This document shows positions 9,149 to 19,509 of a stretch of 64,000 bases of DNA, one piece after another (within the stretch, counting starts at the first letter, position 1; each line of letters starts with the position of its first letter). The translations under genes and the position numbers were made by a program. Under the pieces are notes generated by a model. It was given only the letters and a program-made list of their open reading frames with translations. It made no database searches and had not been told where the DNA came from. Source of the DNA: Nostoc cf. commune SO-36 (GTDB taxonomy: Bacteria; Cyanobacteriota; Cyanobacteriia; Cyanobacteriales; Nostocaceae); NCBI RefSeq assembly GCF_023734775.1, contig NZ_AP025732.1:6446501-6510500 (forward strand), given 5' to 3'.

Positions 9149-9382
9149 CTAGCTTAAATTATTTGCTTTATCAACTGCTTCCTTTAACTCTTCAAATGTA
9201 ATACTACCGTCTTCGTCTGAATCATACTGTACTAGTAACTCCTGGGGACTATTGGTATTTGTTTCTGCTGTGATGATTGCACTTAAGCCAGGACTTAAAA
9301 AAAGTTCATTAATGGAGACTTTGCCATCTTGATCGCGATCTAATTTATCAAAAAGAGATTGAAGCTCTTGCTCGGTTGTCAT
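9149..9382 (-). CDS. EF-hand calcium-binding protein
   Basis: A 77-aa protein composed of two canonical EF-hands: DRDQDGKVSINE (about residues 15-26) and DSDEDGSITFEE (about residues 54-65). Both have Asp at positions 1, 3 and 5, Gly at 6 and Glu at 12, so both loops should bind Ca2+. There is no signal peptide, so it is a small cytoplasmic calmodulin-like sensor or buffer. The partner is unknown. The preceding A-rich AGAAAG is a weak ribosome-binding site. Small EF-hand proteins of this kind are known in Anabaena/Nostoc, but I cannot assign this one to a named gene. Confidence 0.9.
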   Translation of the reverse strand: MTTEQELQSLFDKLDRDQDGKVSINELFLSPGLSAIITAETNTNSPQELLVQYDSDEDGSITFEELKEAVDKANNLS

Positions 9383-9469
9383 AACTTTCTATCTGAATTA
9401 ATCTTTCAATTTAATATCTCAAAATCTTGACAAAGGCGCAAGGACAGTTAAGGTGTACTCTGTGATACA

Positions 9470-9601
9470 GTGTCTACAATCACGCAGGAGAAATTAGCTG
9501 CCACAGCCATTGAACATGGTGGCTTGATTTGGGCAATCGATGCTTTACAGCCACAGGGTCACGGGACTTTGTTATACGTATTATATGAAGTATTAAGTTG
9601 A
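9470..9601 (+). pseudogene. Transposase fragment
   Basis: An open run of about 43 codons reads STITQEKLAATAIEHGG then LIWAIDALQPQGHGTLLYVL and stops. The IDALQPQGHGTLLYVLYEVL segment looks like a piece of a cyanobacterial DDE transposase. No start or catalytic triad remains, and no terminal repeats are visible around it. Confidence 0.45.
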
Positions 9602-9914
9602 AGTGTAGCTACAAAGCTAAATTTGGGCATAACCTCGAACTCAAATACGGAAGCAAAAGTCTTATTGCAAGATAAAATTTTAGACCACAATGTGGTTGTA
9701 ATAGCAGATTTGGATACCGTGATTCACTAATCAACGAATCGCACCACACAAGTATGTGGATTCTCTTATTGAAATTTGACACCCCGAAAACATCCTTAAC
9801 TTGTCATACATTATGCAACACTTAACTCAAGCACAAGCTGCAAAGCAATATAGCAGGGTTTGATTTAATAACCACTTTTAAAGGAGTTTATAAGGGTAAT
9901 AGCCAGGAGCGACC

Positions 9915-10095
9915 TCGAAACTTCCTTGCGAAGTCGATGCTTGTAAGCTGGAGAGACTGTCGTTTTACCTGCGCCATTTGGGCCAATCAGTCCATAAACT
10001 TCACCCACTTGGATGGATCTCTAAATCAAAATCATTCACGGCAACATGCCGCTCAAATTGCTTAGTCAGGTTAAAGGTGCATCCAGGACGGCTCA
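9915..10095 (-). pseudogene. ABC transporter ATPase fragment
   Basis: On the minus strand the DNA encodes TKQFERHVAVNDFDLEI and, after a frameshift near 10020, GEVYGLIGPNGAGKTTV. The Walker A motif GPNGAGKTT makes an ABC ATPase N-terminus certain, but the reading then breaks down and no Q-loop, signature or Walker B follows. It is a relic of an inactivated or deleted transporter gene. Confidence 0.65.
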
Positions 10096-10292
10096 AAAAG
10101 CTCAAGAGTCTAAAAACTAATTATTAAGCATTTATTAAATATTTACTTAACTTTCTTAACTGTCTTAACTGTCCTTGCATCTTGATTCAAATTTTGAAAT
10201 ATTGAAAACACTCAAGTCTCCTTAGATGCATTTAAAGCTTATTTCAATCGCCAGGCGTTTCTTTTTTGAAAAATTAACTAAGGATAAATATA

Positions 10293-12569
10293 ATGACATT
10301 TAAAGTTACTGGACGAATTTACGAAGCTGAAAGCGGTTTAGGAATTCCTAACTTAATAGTTGAAGTATTTGATAAGGATACTGTCAAAAAAGATAAGTTA
10401 GGACAAGTTAAAACCAATAGTACTGGAACTTTTGAAATTAACTACACTGAAGCTGATTTTAAAGGCAAATTTGAAAAATTTGAAGGTAATCCCGACTTAT
10501 TTCTTGTTGTCAAAACAGCCGACAGTTCAAAAGTCTTGTATTCCACAGAGAAGAATATTCGTCCTGATGCCAGTACACACGAGCATTTTGACGTACCAAT
10601 TTCTCAAGCTGAAAGAGTACATAAACCATCAAAAAATGCTAAAGAATTCTTAAAAATTCTCATTGGTATTGCTTGGATTGATGGAGTACTAGAACCTGAA
10701 GAAAAAGAATTTTTACAGCGAGTTGCACAACAAAAAGGATTGGCTGAAGAGCCAGAAATTAAATCTCTATTATCAAACAATCAACCTGTCAAACCAGAAG
10801 AGTGTTATGGCTGGCTTCAAGCCTATTTAGGAAATTATCCTGACGAAAAAGATTTTCAGGAGTTATATGAAGCTCTCAACTCGCTGATGTATACCGAGGG
10901 TGTGTTAGATGCAAAGAAAAGAACTCATACACACCCTCGCGATCGCGACAGCAGCCCCAGATGGTACTCGCCCTAGTACTTTGCAGCGGCGATTTATGAG
11001 CGCTTTGATGGATAGTAAATTCCTAGCTAATGTCTTACAGATGGAGCGGTCATCAATAGTCAATAAAGGGCCTTCGGTGACTGGCTACTACGCTCGCGTA
11101 CCTTACCAAATTTTGAGCCGCCTCAGCACTACTGCCAGAGTTAATATCCTGGCAGAAGATATGGCAGATTTTTATTTGACTGATAATTTTGCCCCTGTCA
11201 AACAAGAAATAACTGCCGACAACCTAACCGTCATTGGTGAACTACCCCAAGAACTGAATGGCATATTTCTCCGCAACGGCCCTAATCCCCAATTTGAGCC
11301 TATCGGACTGTATCACTGGTTAGATGGGGATGGAATGCTCCACGCAGTAAATATCAGCAATGGCTTTGCCAGCTACCGCAACCGCTACATTCGCACAGAG
11401 GGGTTTGAGATTGAGCAAAAACAAGGTAAGGCGATTTGGCCTGGCTTGTTGAATCTGCCTCGATTTGATGCCCCTTATGGCTTGATGATGAAGAATACTG
11501 GTAACACTTCGACTATATGGCACGCAGGCAAACTGCTGGCACTGTGGGAAGCTGGCGCACCTTATGAAATTCGTCTTCCTGATTTAGAAACAGTTGGGGT
11601 ACATACCTTTGACGGTCAGCTTGCTTCTACCTTTACAGCTCACCCAAAAGTCGATGCTCAAACGGGTGAAATGATTGCGATCGGCTTTGCACCTATTGCT
11701 CCTCCTTATCTGGAATACAGCGTGGTTTCCGCAGAGGGCAAAATGTTGCGAACCCTACCTATTGATATACCTGCGCCAGTGATGATGCACGATTTTGCCA
11801 TCACTGAGCACTACACCCTTTTTCTGGATATGCCGCTTGTCTTTAGTCCTATGCGGATTATGCAGGATCAGTTGCCCATTAAATTTGAGAAGCAAAACCC
11901 CAGTCGCATCGGCATCGTACATCGCCACGGCGATAACCGAACTATCCGCTGGTTCAACATCTCGACCTGTATGCTCTACCATGTTGCTAACGCTTGGGAG
12001 GAAGGCAACGAAGTGGTACTTATCGCCACCAGAGCACCCGATACCTATCTCTTTATTCCTCAGAAAGACAATGGTGAGGGGGGAGATACTGAATTTGAAC
12101 ACTTCCGCCTATATCTCTACCGGATCAATTTGGCAACGGGTGTTGTTAAAGAAGAATTGCTAAATAGCAATGATACGCCACGGAATTTCCTCGGATTAAC
12201 GATGACCTGAGTGGGCGAAAGACACGTTACGTCTACGCATCCCGACAGGCTACTTACATGAGACCTAGACTTTTGTTGGATGGTCTGCTCAAGTATGACT
12301 TGGAGACTGGTAGCACTCAAGTACATGAATTTGGTCGGGGACGCTTTGGTGGTGATAGTGTCTTTGCACCTCGTCCTGGTGCTACTTCTGAAGATGATGG
12401 CTGGTTGCTGACTATGGTTTGGGATGCACTAGCGAAAAAGTCTGAGCTATTAGTCGTTGATGCTCGAAATATCACAGCTCCACCTGTAGCGCGGATAATC
12501 ATGCCAAAGCGCGTTCCTTACGGCTTCCACGCCAATTGGGTTTCTGAGGCACAGATGGCAACTCGATAA
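10293..12569 (+). pseudogene. Apparent transthyretin-like/TerB/carotenoid oxygenase fusion, two frameshifts
   Basis: Three frames join into one reading of about 758 aa. Residues 1-100: a beta-sandwich resembling transthyretin/carboxypeptidase-regulatory domains (GRIYEAESGLGIPNLIVEVF). About 115-220: a TerB-like helical domain with two acidic half-repeats (AWIDGVLEPEEKEFLQ and MYTEGVLDAKKELIHTLA). After a linker comes a carotenoid cleavage dioxygenase with RNGPNPQF, WLDGDGMLH, and four His in contexts of the Fe ligands: TAHPKVD, MMHDFAIT, LYHVANAW and GFHANW. One extra A near 10915 (AAAA) separates the TerB part from the rest; one missing T near 12183 breaks the usual FPRINDDLSGR motif. Without correction the pieces are 10293-10976, 10909-12210 and 12258-12569. 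The oxygenase would cleave carotenoids or apocarotenoids. The fusion itself is inference from continuous open frame across the junction. Confidence 0.75.
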
Positions 12570-12981
12570 GGTTAATAGTAGGTTTATTTAATTAGTGTAG
12601 AGCAATACCTCTGCCAATTTAAGAGGGTGAGTTGATGATGCTTTGACGATTAACTCCCCTTTTCTGAGGTTTAGCAAAAACAATAACTCCTAAAAATTCC
12701 TTTAAGGTTTCCCGCAAGGTTTTTTAAGGTATTGCCCGCAGTGTTAAGGTTCTGACAGCCCAACCTCCCTTGTCAGATCAACGCTTATGTATGGGGAATT
12801 TTGCCAGTTTTTGCCAAAAATTTTGCAGCCTCTTATTTTGACAAAGGTATTGATTTATGGATTGGTTCCCCTGGCTGTCTAATCAGTATATTTAAGCTTA
12901 TCGATTAACGATTTTGCTAGGATTCAAGCTTTCAAATCTATTCTTATATACCGATAAGACAGTCGGCACTTCAAACCTGCG
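12570..12981. other. Intergenic, no gene seen
   Basis: AT-rich DNA between convergent genes. I see no protein-like frame and no strong hairpin, only short imperfect repeats such as TTTAAGGTTTCCCGCAAGG / TTTTAAGGTATTGCCCGCA (about 12701-12740). Confidence 0.5.
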
Positions 12982-13227
12982 TTACATCTTACCGTGTTGC
13001 AACACTTGTTGTAGATGTTGACGAATCTCTTGTACGTGTTCAATATCAGATTGACGCAATTTTTGGAACAACTCTACACAAGGCTGAGAACCTACTTGCT
13101 CTGCATCTTTGATGTAGGTATCGTAAGCTTTAACGGCTTCTGCCTTGTTATGCAAAACGGTGACAAAATCATACTCCAAGTCGCTAATCGCTGTTTGAGA
13201 CTGTCCATTACCTGTATTTGTAGTCAT
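12982..13227 (-). CDS. Small helical protein (ferritin-like or DUF type)
   Basis: An 81-aa protein with a polar N-terminus followed by two long amphipathic helices: LEYDFVTVLHNKAEAVKAYD and VELFQKLRQSDIEHVQEIRQ. The Glu/His pattern (E18, H25, E29, and later SDIEHVQEIRQHL) resembles half of a ferritin-like four-helix bundle, so a dimeric metal-binding bundle is possible. It has no signal peptide. I recognise the overall type as a conserved cyanobacterial small protein but not its function. It is transcribed alone, with AT-rich DNA on both sides. Confidence 0.75.
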   Translation of the reverse strand: MTTNTGNGQSQTAISDLEYDFVTVLHNKAEAVKAYDTYIKDAEQVGSQPCVELFQKLRQSDIEHVQEIRQHLQQVLQHGKM

Positions 13228-13562
13228 GGCTTGACCCTCTTTGAGAATTTCTAATTAACTTATACTCACCCTAAAAGAGGGATTCATCTTCCAAAAAGAG
13301 TATATTTCAATACGTCGGAAGTACCTTGCAAAAGTAAGTTATACTATTTGATATTTTATACAGCGCTTCCCGCTATTATGCAATACAGTTTTTCTTATTG
13401 CCTCTCTCCTAACATAGCTTTTAGCTTTGAGGATGTACCTCATAGCTGCCGGAAGTGCTGTATGCATCCAATTTTCTGATACAGCCCCAAGCAAGGGAGT
13501 GGAGAGTAAGAAAATGCTTTTTCTTCACTCCCCACTCCCCACTCCTCATATTTCATAACAAT
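13228..13562. other. Intergenic with hairpin
   Basis: No gene is seen. An inverted repeat (GGAGTGGAGAGTAAGAAAA at 13496-13514 facing TTTTTCTTCACTCCCCACTC at about 13518-13537) precedes 7-bp-period ACTCCCC units. It lies just after the end of the minus-strand psiE-like gene and may act as its terminator. Confidence 0.5.
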
Positions 13563-14110
13563 TTATCCAAGCGGTTGATTTTCATCACATTGACGTGAAT
13601 ACTGTAATTCCAACTCATTTTGCCGTTCTCTACTTCCTCTATAGACAACCGGGCAAAACTTAGTGTTAGCGCTCATGCAATCCATGTGTGGCGTTTTAGC
13701 ACAGACTACGAGTAGTCCACCCAGAACAAACAACAAACCACAAATTGCCAGCGTATTAACCCAAGAAATTTCCAGCGCTCCGTGAACTACTACTTCTCGG
13801 AGTAGAGATACAATTGTTACCTCAACTGCCACTCCCACAGAAATACTATGTTCTTGCAAGTAGACCATTAATAGTCGGAATAATTCGACTAAATCAACAC
13901 AAATAGTATTTTTGCAGTCACATGTTTATAGTCTAGTGGCTGCGTGATGGCGATCGCTATCCCCCACAATTGGATCAGCATGACGGCGAACAAACCCAAA
14001 CACAAGACAATCACAATTAAGTCTTGAAAGGCTTCCATGTTGCGAACAATTGATTGCCGATCAAGCCAGCGATCGCTAAATAAAAATCGACTTTTCTGGC
14101 GCTTTTGCAT
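13563..14110 (-). pseudogene. PsiE-family membrane protein, frameshifted
   Basis: Two frames together make a PsiE (phosphate-starvation-inducible E) family protein of about 180 aa with four hydrophobic segments. The first frame ends IAITQPLDYKHVTAKILFVLI; the second starts VELFRLLMVYLQEHSISVGV and continues EVTIVSLLREVVVHG, the family hallmark. The junction near 13885 reads GATTTAGTCGAA; one more T would give ATT-TTA-GTC-GAA and restore the frame. The C-terminal tail after the last membrane segment is long and Cys-containing (CAKTPHMDC). The role of PsiE is not established beyond its link to phosphate limitation. It sits on the inner membrane. Confidence 0.82.
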
Positions 14111-14197
14111 TTACATTTTTCCAATCGGGACAAGTTCAGACAACACCAGCGAGTCAACCCAATAGTTTTATGTTATGCAATATTAAGTTTTTGCGCC

Positions 14198-15143
14198 TCA
14201 GCGAGGTTGGTAATTTAAATTTTGTGCCTGTTGCAACAATTGTTCGGCATTTTTTGCCCACTGAGGATTCCTCTGAGCATTATATAAATCTCTAGCAAAT
14301 TGCAATACTTGTACTGCATCTCCATATTGCTGTAACTGCATAAAAACTAACCCAGCACCATAATAAGCATTAGGATAATTGGAATTAGCTTCGGCTGATT
14401 TTCTAAAAGCCTCTAATGCCTCTTGCAATTTCCTTTGCTGAAACCAAATTGAGCCGAGATTATAGTAAGCTTCTGGATATTTGGGATTAATTTTTAATGC
14501 CTGATTAAAGGCATCTCTGGCTTGATCGAGTTTGCCTTGTTGGAGATAAACACATCCCTATATGATAAGGAGGCTCTGGTGCATTTTTGCTATATTCTAT
14601 GGCTTTTCTAAAAGATGCGATCGCCCCTTGGCAATCTCGTTGCTGCTCTCGTACCAACCCTAAGTTATAGTGGGCAAATCCTAGTTTGGGATCGAGTTCT
14701 AGCGATCGTTGCAAATAATCGTTAGCTAACTGTAAATTATTCCCCTCTAACAACGCTCCACCTAAATTAGCAAAAGCTGGAGCAAATTTAGGATCGGCTT
14801 GTGTCGCTCGATAAAATGCATCCGCAGAGGGTTGTAATTGTCCCGTTTGTCGAAACGCTAACCCTAAATTATAATGCGCTGGTGCTAATGCCGGATCTAA
14901 TTGAGCCGCTTGTTTAAAGGCTGCGATCGCATCTTGTACCCTTCCCGCCTGAATTCCTTGTAAGCCTTGGTTTAACCAGTCTACAGCAGTTTTAGGATTA
15001 GATTGTGCCAGCTTTGAGGCGACAGGAGGAGATAGAGAAATTGAAGGGGAGGCAATACTAACAACCAGGAAAGTCAAACTTACTAACCCTGCTATGCGAT
15101 ATTTAAAGAATGATAATCCCATTGATTTTCTGACTCGCAACAC
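14198..15143 (-). pseudogene. Secreted TPR-repeat protein, frameshifted
   Basis: An N-terminal signal segment (GLVSLTFLVVSIASPS) is followed by about seven tetratricopeptide repeats, recognisable by the W/L-G-Y-A-F-A-P pattern (for example AIAAFKQAAQLDPALAPAHY and ANDYLQRSLELDPKLGFAHY). The first frame loses register near 14560 (PYHIG then MCLSPTRQ), and the correct frame resumes with VYLQQGKLDQARDAFNQAL and continues to 14198, ending LNYQPR. Corrected length is about 315 aa. TPR proteins of this type serve as periplasmic or membrane scaffolds; no specific partner is evident. The gene is divergent from the EF-G-like gene, and the two share a 210-bp upstream region. Confidence 0.82.
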
Positions 15144-15389
15144 TTTCAGTTAAATTTACTCCATAAAAAGTTTTTTACAAAAATTTTTGATTCGGCATAA
15201 AAGTTTGTAAAAATTAACTTTTATTAAGCTAAATCTTACGACAGACTACAATTTTTTTAAGTTTCGATTAAAAGGAGCATAATAACAAATTAAAGAAGGG
15301 GTAATTTTGACTCCAGAGAACCATTTTTTATCCCTGATACATATAGCAGAATAATGCGGTTAGGAAAAACTTACCGCAAGGGAGGTTTT

Positions 15390-17438
15390 ATGAACGAAAA
15401 AGTAAAATCGGGTTCGCGGAATGTTGCAATTGTCGGGCCTTATTTGAGTGGAAAAACCACTTTACTAGAAAGCTTGTTATTTGTCACAGGGGCAATTTCT
15501 CGCAAAGGGAGTGTTAAGGACAGCAATACAGTGGGAGATAGTGCTGCCGAGTCGCGCGATCGCCACATGAGTGTAGAAGTCAGCGCCGCTAGCACTGAGT
15601 ATAACGGCATTCGCTTTACTTTTATTGACTGTCCGGGAAGTGTAGAATTTGCCCAAGAAACATACAATGCTTTAATGGGAGTGGATGCGGCAATTGTAGT
15701 TTGCGAACCCATCCGCGAACGCGTCCTCACCCTCGCTCCTCTATTTAAATTCTTGGACGATTGGGAAATTCCCCACCTCGTCTTCGTCAACAAAATGGAT
15801 CGGGCAAATATTCACGTTTTGGAAACGTTGCACGCCCTAAAAGCAGTATCTAGCCGTCCCCTGGTAGCGCATCAATATCCTATTATGCAAGGGGAACAAC
15901 TCACCGGCTTTATCGATATGGTGAGTGAACAGGCGTATCAATATCATCCAGGCGCACCTGCTGACCCTATCCCCTTCCCCGAAAGCTTAAAAGAAGAAGA
16001 ACATATAGCGCGGGCAGAAATGCTCGAAGCCTTAGCAAATTTTGACGACCATTTACTCGAAGAACTTTTAGAAGATATCGAACCTCCTCAAGAGGAAATA
16101 CTCAAAGATTTAAAAATGGAATTAGGGGCAGATTTGGTAGTGCCCGTTTTTTTTGGTGTAGCAGAACAAGATTATGGTGTTAGACCTCTATTAGAAGCCT
16201 TGTTACGGGAAGCCCCCGAACCAGAAGCCACAGCACAACGTCGTTTAAAAAACATAAAAGGTGATACAGCTTTAGCGCAAGTATTAAAAACTTTTTACAC
16301 TCCCCAAGGTGGCAAACTCTCTTTGGTGCGTGTTTGGCGCGGCAAATTAACTGATGGCATTGTCCTCAATGGCATTCGGACTGGTGGAATTTACCGCCTC
16401 ATGGGACAGCAACAGCAGTTCGTTAATGAAGTTGATGCTGGTGAAATTGTCGCATTGAGCCGTTTAGAAGGAATCAAGACAGGCGATACAATCTCCACAG
16501 AACAGCAAGCAGCAATTAAATTACCCAAAGCTGCACAGTTAGAACCAGTGTATGCCCTCGCTATTACACCAGAAAAGCGTAACGATGAAGTTAAACTCAG
16601 CGCTGCCATCACCAAGTTATTGGAAGAAGACTGTTCACTTGCTTGGGAACAACATGGCGATACTCACGAAGTTATCTTGTGGGGTCAAGGCGAGATTCAT
16701 TTACAAGTCACCCTAGATAGACTGCGCCGCAAATATAACTTGCCAATGACAACTCATTTACCGCAAGTGCCTTACAAAGAAACCATCCGCAAAACAGTGG
16801 CTTCAGTTCATGGGCGCTACAAGCATCAAAGCGGTGGTCACGGACAGTTTGGTGATGTTTTTCTCGATATTAAGCCTTTACCACGCGGTACAGGTTTCAA
16901 CTTTAATGAAACTATTGTCGGCGGCGTGGTTCCCAAACAGTACATTCCTGGCGTAGAAATGGGCGTGCGGGAATTTTTAACACACGGACCTTTGGGCTTC
17001 CCAATGGTGGATTTGGCGGTAACTCTGACTAATGGTTCGTATCATAACGTTGATAGTTCCGAACAAGCCTTTAAACAAGCTGCGCGATTGGCAATGCAAA
17101 CGGGGATACCTCAAGCTGAACCTACTTTGTTAGAACCAATTCTGCGGGTGGAAGTTACCACACCTAGCGAATTTACCTCCAAAGTGCTGCAACTGTTGAG
17201 TGGTAGACGGGGGCAAATATTGGGCTATGAGGGACGAAACGATTGGCAAGGCTGGGATAATGTCTCTGCATACTTGCCACAAGCAGAGATGCAAAATTTT
17301 ATTGTAGAGCTGCGATCGCTCACCTTGGGCGTTGGTTCTTTCCACTGGGAATATGACCATCTCCAGGAAGTGCCTGAAAAGCTTGCCGAACGTGTCATTC
17401 ACAGCAATGGCAATGGTGGTAACGGCAACAGCAAATAA
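15390..17438 (+). CDS. EF-G-like translation GTPase
   Basis: A 682-aa paralogue of elongation factor G. The GTPase domain shows GPYLSGKTT (P-loop), DRHMSVEVSAAS in the switch I region, DCPGSVEF (G3, with Cys instead of the usual Thr before Pro-Gly) and NKMD (G4). Domains II to V follow, with HGRYKHQSGGHGQFGDV and the C-terminal PQAEMQNFIVELRSLTLGVG. A strong AAGGGAGG (15377-15384) lies just before the ATG at 15390, so this start is preferred to the ATG at 15354. The shortened switch I and altered G3 place it in the EF-G2-like group whose ribosomal role is not settled, not canonical FusA. The C-terminal tail is Asn/Gly-rich (NGNGGNGNSK). Confidence 0.92.
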   Translation: MNEKVKSGSRNVAIVGPYLSGKTTLLESLLFVTGAISRKGSVKDSNTVGDSAAESRDRHMSVEVSAASTEYNGIRFTFIDCPGSVEFAQETYNALMGVDAAIVVCEPIRERVLTLAPLFKFLDDWEIPHLVFVNKMDRANIHVLETLHALKAVSSRPLVAHQYPIMQGEQLTGFIDMVSEQAYQYHPGAPADPIPFPESLKEEEHIARAEMLEALANFDDHLLEELLEDIEPPQEEILKDLKMELGADLVVPVFFGVAEQDYGVRPLLEALLREAPEPEATAQRRLKNIKGDTALAQVLKTFYTPQGGKLSLVRVWRGKLTDGIVLNGIRTGGIYRLMGQQQQFVNEVDAGEIVALSRLEGIKTGDTISTEQQAAIKLPKAAQLEPVYALAITPEKRNDEVKLSAAITKLLEEDCSLAWEQHGDTHEVILWGQGEIHLQVTLDRLRRKYNLPMTTHLPQVPYKETIRKTVASVHGRYKHQSGGHGQFGDVFLDIKPLPRGTGFNFNETIVGGVVPKQYIPGVEMGVREFLTHGPLGFPMVDLAVTLTNGSYHNVDSSEQAFKQAARLAMQTGIPQAEPTLLEPILRVEVTTPSEFTSKVLQLLSGRRGQILGYEGRNDWQGWDNVSAYLPQAEMQNFIVELRSLTLGVGSFHWEYDHLQEVPEKLAERVIHSNGNGGNGNSK

Positions 17439-17442
17439 TTCT

Positions 17443-17480
17443 GGATTTTAGATTTTGGATTTTGGATTAATCTAAAATCA
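17443..17480 (+). terminator. Possible terminator with 7-bp repeats
   Basis: Arms GATTTTAGATT (17445-17455) and AATCTAAAATC (17470-17480) face each other across GATTTTGG repeats, directly after the EF-G-like gene. There is no clean T run on the plus strand, so function as a terminator is uncertain. Confidence 0.45.
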
Positions 17481-17546
17481 ACACTAGCCTGGAACTTTAA
17501 GTTTCGGGCTAATAACTAAAATAAATCGTTGTTAATCTATATTTTC

Positions 17547-19026
17547 TGTAACTGCCCAGGTAGGAAAGTCAGGGATATTCCCGTGAAGGGAGGAAAGATG
17601 GTAATGTTCAAGAATGAGTCCAGAAGAAAAAGATCAAAAAATAGAAAGGCTAGAGCTAGAGGTTAAGGCACTGCTGGAAAGGATAGCAGAGCTAGAGAGA
17701 AGTTTGGGACTAGATAGCCAAACAAGTTCAAAACCACCAGCCAGCGACGGACTCAAAAAGTCAAATCAAATACGGACAAAAAGTTTAAGAGAAAAAGGGA
17801 AGCGGCCATCAGGGGGGCAGATAGGTCATCCAGGGCAGACATTAAAACAAGTATTAGAGCCAGAGAAAATAGTAGAACATCCAACACCATGCTCATGTCC
17901 TGGATGTGGAAGTGATATTGGGGATGTAGGAATCAAAAAAATCATCAAGCGACAAGTATTTGATATACCAGCCCCACGCATCATCGTCACAGAACACAGA
18001 GTGGCAGTCAAAGAATGTCCAGAATGTAAAACTCTCCTACAAGGTAGTTTTCCAGAATCTGTCACAGCACCAGTACAGTATGGAGCCAGAATTAGAGCAG
18101 TTGCAGCTTATCTAAATCATCAACACTTTATTCCCGAAGACCGATTGAGTGAAGTGCTGCTAGATTTATTTGGTTGCCGAATGACACCAGGGACAATCGC
18201 AAAGACAACTTTGACTCTGGCTCAAATCATAGAACCAGTAGTAGCAGAGATGGCCTCTGAGGTAAAAGCAGCAGCAGTTAAACATTTAGACGAGACTTTC
18301 TTTGAGGATTGGTGGTAAAACCAATTGGCTGCACGTGGTTGCCACTAAAACACAAACTTGGTATCGAGTTTCTCCTCAACGTAAAGACATAGAAGTATTA
18401 GCTGATATCAAGGGTGTAGTAGTCCACGACCATTGGAAACCCTATTATCAACTCCTTGATGTCAATCACGCTTTGTGTAATGCCCATCATCTTCGAGAAC
18501 TCAAAGCAATAGATGAAATCGAGCAAGAACCTTGGGCTAAATCCATGAACAAGTTGTTGCTTTTAGCTTGCAATTACAAGCATCGTTATCAATCAGGTAT
18601 TCCCAAAAATGTTGTTGCTCGTCTGACTCAACTGTACGAGCAAATTCTACAACGAGGGCTGAGTTTTCACTCCTCTCAATCACCCCTAATCCGCAAAGGT
18701 AATCGTGGGCGGGTGAAACGACGTGTTGGTCATAACTTGTTGTTGCGGCTTCAAAATTTTCAGAGTGATGTTTTACGGTTTCTGACACAACCTGATGTTC
18801 CCTTTACCAATAATCAGGCAGAACGTGACTTGCGGATGATGAAATGTAAGCAGAAGATTTCCGGTGGTTTTCGCTCCTTCGAGTTTGCGGTTTCATTCGC
18901 TAATATCCGTTATGCATCTTTCCACTGCTTCTAAGCAGGGTCTTAACTTACTGGAAGTTATTACTCAGGCGCTACTTGGTAATGTCTCTGTTTTTCTCGC
19001 CTCAATTAAGTAGGTAGGCAGTTACA
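17547..19026 (+). mobile_element. IS66-type insertion sequence (tnpC only)
   Basis: Imperfect terminal inverted repeats TGTAACTGCCCAGGTAGG (17547-17564) and, reading inward from the right end at 19026, TGTAACTGCCTACCTACT. The 1480-bp element has only the large transposase gene, without the tnpA/tnpB accessory genes of classic IS66. I find no matching 8-bp target duplication at the flanks. Confidence 0.8.
17614..19013 (+). pseudogene. IS66-family transposase, two frameshifts
   Basis: The corrected protein is about 465 aa. The N-terminus has a coiled coil (IERLELEVKALLERIAELER) and the SSKPPASDGLKK motif. A zinc-binding region follows (PCSCPGCGSDIG ... KECPECK), then the DDE domain with KHLDET, VVVHDHWKPYY (second Asp), CNAHHLRELKA and FTNNQAERDLRMMK (final Glu). 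The first break is near 18300 (ACTTTCTTTGAGGATTGG), the second near 18918, after which the frame ASKQGLNLLEVITQALLG runs to the stop at 19013. As written the transposase is inactive, although all catalytic residues are encoded. Confidence 0.88.
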
Positions 19027-19509
19027 AATAAAGTAGTAAATATACGGTTGTGCATATTCATGCAAATAAGTTCTCTGATTCTATCAGGATTCACGGAAAA
19101 CTCGCCAAAAACCGCATGAATCTTTAATACATAGTTGTGAATGAGGCTTTTAACTCCGTTAATGAGTCTTTGATAGTCGTGAATGAGTCTTTTAACTCCG
19201 TTAACGAGTCTTTGATACTCGTGAATGAGGCTTTTAACTCCGTTAATGAGTCTTTGATACTCGTGAATGAGGCTTTTAACTCCGTTAACGAGTCTTTGAT
19301 ACTCGTGAATGAGGCTTTGATACTCGTGGACGCAGTTTGCAGTTGAGTTCAATATAGACCTAACCCCCAGTCTCTTCTCTACTAGCGTTGGGGAGTAAGG
19401 CTCAAAGCCTCTCAAGAGCAGGAGAAAGGTCAAAGTTTATTACATACAAAAGCGATCGCTGAAATAATTCTTACCATGCGATCGCAGACATTAAGAGTTA
19501 AATTACTTT
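19014..19509. other. Intergenic region around array 2
   Basis: Besides the 21-bp array it holds a short palindrome TTGTGCATATTCATGCAA (about 19044-19061) and two HIP1 sites (GCGATCGC near 19452 and GCGATCGC near 19478). The open frames here are by-products of the repeat. No gene is seen. Confidence 0.55.
19137..19325. repeat. 21-bp tandem repeat array 2 (9 copies)
   Basis: Nine 21-bp units alternate between two subtypes, GTGAATGAGGCTTTTAACTCC and GTTAATGAGTCTTTGATACTC, so the higher-order period is 42 bp. A tenth degenerate unit follows. Frames stay open on both strands (for example NEAFNSV NESLILV on the plus strand). No convincing start codon or ribosome-binding site exists, so I treat it as non-coding. 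Confidence 0.88.

Larger units (their letters stand above)
9383..10292. other. Degenerate intergenic region
   Basis: Contains the transposase relic (9470-9601) and the ABC ATPase relic (9915-10095). Between and around them I see no intact frame. The right end (about 10100-10290) is the A/T-rich upstream region of the next gene, with a CTTTCTTAACTGTCTTAACTG repeat at about 10149-10170. Confidence 0.5.

Noticed and set aside
17547..19026. Target-site duplication of the IS66-type element
   Set aside because: The 8 bases on the two sides (ATATTTTC and AATAAAGT) do not match.
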